Source: an uncultured Bacilli bacterium (lineage in GTDB: Bacteria; Bacillota_I; Bacilli_A; RF39; UBA660). Taken from it: a stretch of 6,127 nt of DNA. Positions 5,328 through 6,127 of this stretch are shown one piece after another (the stretch's first letter is position 1; each line of letters begins with the position of its first letter). The stretch spans positions 1 through 6,127 of the forward strand of contig CANQEF010000070.1 in NCBI GenBank assembly GCA_947594675.1, read 5' to 3'. Below the pieces are notes generated by a model. It ran no database searches and was not told where the DNA came from. It saw only the letters and a list, made by a program, of their open reading frames with translations. Made by a program: the position numbers and the translations under genes.

Positions 5328-6034
5328 CATTTTATTTTAGCAATTATTCCATTATATGTATCTAATAAAGATTCACTAGTAAAATATATTTGATTATCTT
5401 TAATTTGCCAAGACATAGTATTACTACTAAGAAAAGTTAAAGCCTCATTACCCACCTCTAAAAAAGAAATAATTGAGTCAATAGAATTAGTAAATGTTTC
5501 TAGATCTTTTTCTTTAATACCCGTACCAACTGCTAAATTGATATACATCTTTTCATAATAATCATCATTCGTGTTATTATGAAAATATTTTAATATTTCA
5601 TCTTTATCAGCGAGTTTAATAATAGTTTCTTTATTATTAATTAACTTTTCTTTAGTTTCTTCAATATATTTTTTAGTATTTATAAACTCTGGTCCATCAC
5701 TTTGATAATTACTAGCAGTAAGTATATTACTAAGTTGTTCATCTTTCGCTAAATTTATCGTTTCATTAACCGTTTTAGCACAATCCATAATATACTTTTC
5801 CAAAGCTTTTTCTACCGGTATACGATTCTTAGTAGTTATATCCGGTGTAATAATTTCCTGGATTTTTTCAATATTAACAGCACTTTCATTAATATATTTT
5901 AATATTTCATCTACTTCATCTTGAAGAAGAAGTTCTTCTTTATTATCCATATAATAATTATATCCAAAGTAAGAAATTACTCCTATTATAATAATTATTA
6001 TAATTATGAATAGCCCTATAAATGTTTTTTTCAT
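5327..6034 (-). CDS. Single-pass membrane-anchored protein, function unknown
   Basis: The 235-residue product starts with MKK and a hydrophobic segment at about 5-23 that includes eight consecutive isoleucines (10-17), encoded by an ATT/ATA-rich run. No signal-peptidase site or lipobox follows, so it is probably an uncleaved anchor with residues 27-235 outside. The outer part looks mostly alpha-helical and acidic, with one cysteine (Cys85) and no catalytic motif I recognise. Phrases such as ITPDITTKNRIPVEKALEKY and ILTASNYQSDGPEF look like family-conserved stretches, but I cannot name the family. The ATG at 6034 overlaps the stop of the preceding gene (TAATG) and has AGGTGG seven bases upstream, so the two are translationally coupled and probably act together. 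The gene ends with tandem stops TGATAA and a hairpin. Confidence 0.75.
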   Translation of the reverse strand: MKKTFIGLFIIIIIIIIGVISYFGYNYYMDNKEELLLQDEVDEILKYINESAVNIEKIQEIITPDITTKNRIPVEKALEKYIMDCAKTVNETINLAKDEQLSNILTASNYQSDGPEFINTKKYIEETKEKLINNKETIIKLADKDEILKYFHNNTNDDYYEKMYINLAVGTGIKEKDLETFTNSIDSIISFLEVGNEALTFLSSNTMSWQIKDNQIYFTSESLLDTYNGIIAKIK

Positions 6035-6127
6035 TATTCTACCACCTCAGGTGAAGGGTTTAATACTTCTATATCATTTTTATTAATACAAAAGTCTTCA
6101 TTATACGGCATGTTATTTGGCCCTATA
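6034..6127 (-). CDS. Partial: C-terminal end of an upstream coupled gene
   Basis: About 30 codons remain open from the window edge to the TAA at 6034-6036, in the frame that overlaps the next start by one base (TAATG). The visible tail begins IGPNNMPYNEDFCINKND, is hydrophilic, has one cysteine and ends PSPEVVE. The ribosome binding site of the following gene lies inside this coding region. Nothing identifies the product. The reading frame and coupling support it as a real gene, the first visible member of a two-gene or longer operon with 5327-6034. Confidence 0.6.
   Translation of the reverse strand, partial: IGPNNMPYNEDFCINKNDIEVLNPSPEVVE

Noticed and set aside
5327..5329. TGA possibly read as tryptophan (Mycoplasma-type code)
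   Set aside because: All tryptophans I checked, including Trp6, Trp22, Trp47 and Trp118 of Tag, are TGG, and this TGA is followed at once by TAA, so it acts as a normal tandem stop.
5981..6011. ATT/ATA-rich run as a phase-variable tandem repeat
   Set aside because: The run is irregular isoleucine coding within a membrane anchor rather than a uniform short repeat.

Overview
AT-rich DNA (roughly 70-75% A+T by eye) with small, tightly packed genes. The stop codons are TAA and TGA, and every tryptophan I checked is TGG, so the standard bacterial code is indicated. Clear AGGAGG-like ribosome binding sites precede most genes. An epoxyqueuosine reductase QueH, a GufA-like ZIP transporter, an XRE regulator with several membrane helices and an N-terminal segment ending AVAYAAISS together suggest an uncultured low-GC Bacilli/Mollicutes-like bacterium, for example of the gut RF39 type. 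That placement is an inference from style, not a match.

Layout: (1) 1-92, start of a secreted or membrane-anchored protein on the minus strand. Its leader (93-171) holds a sigma-A-type promoter with a G-rich spacer and two related dyads, and it abuts the queH terminator. (2) 198-782, queH on the minus strand, divergent from (3) 839-1588, a ZIP metal transporter; their candidate promoters overlap face to face. (4) 1580-2329, a TPR-like protein, and (5) 2380-3984, an XRE regulator with about five membrane helices and a large outer domain, both on the minus strand; the TPR gene also has its own promoter. (6) 4147-4707, a rhomboid intramembrane serine protease, divergent from the XRE gene. (7) 4688-5239, DNA-3-methyladenine glycosylase I (tag) on the minus strand, overlapping the rhomboid gene tail to tail. 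(8) 5327-6034, an anchored protein of unknown function on the minus strand, joined by TAATG to (9) 6034-6127, the C-terminal end of another minus-strand gene.

Most genes are unrelated housekeeping functions: tRNA modification, metal uptake and DNA repair. The part most worth study is 1580-4707, where a membrane-tethered transcription factor sits between a TPR protein and a divergently transcribed rhomboid protease. Regulation by cleavage of the tethered regulator is possible but unproven. No stretch longer than about 165 bases lacks a gene. I see no tRNA, rRNA, CRISPR or insertion sequence.
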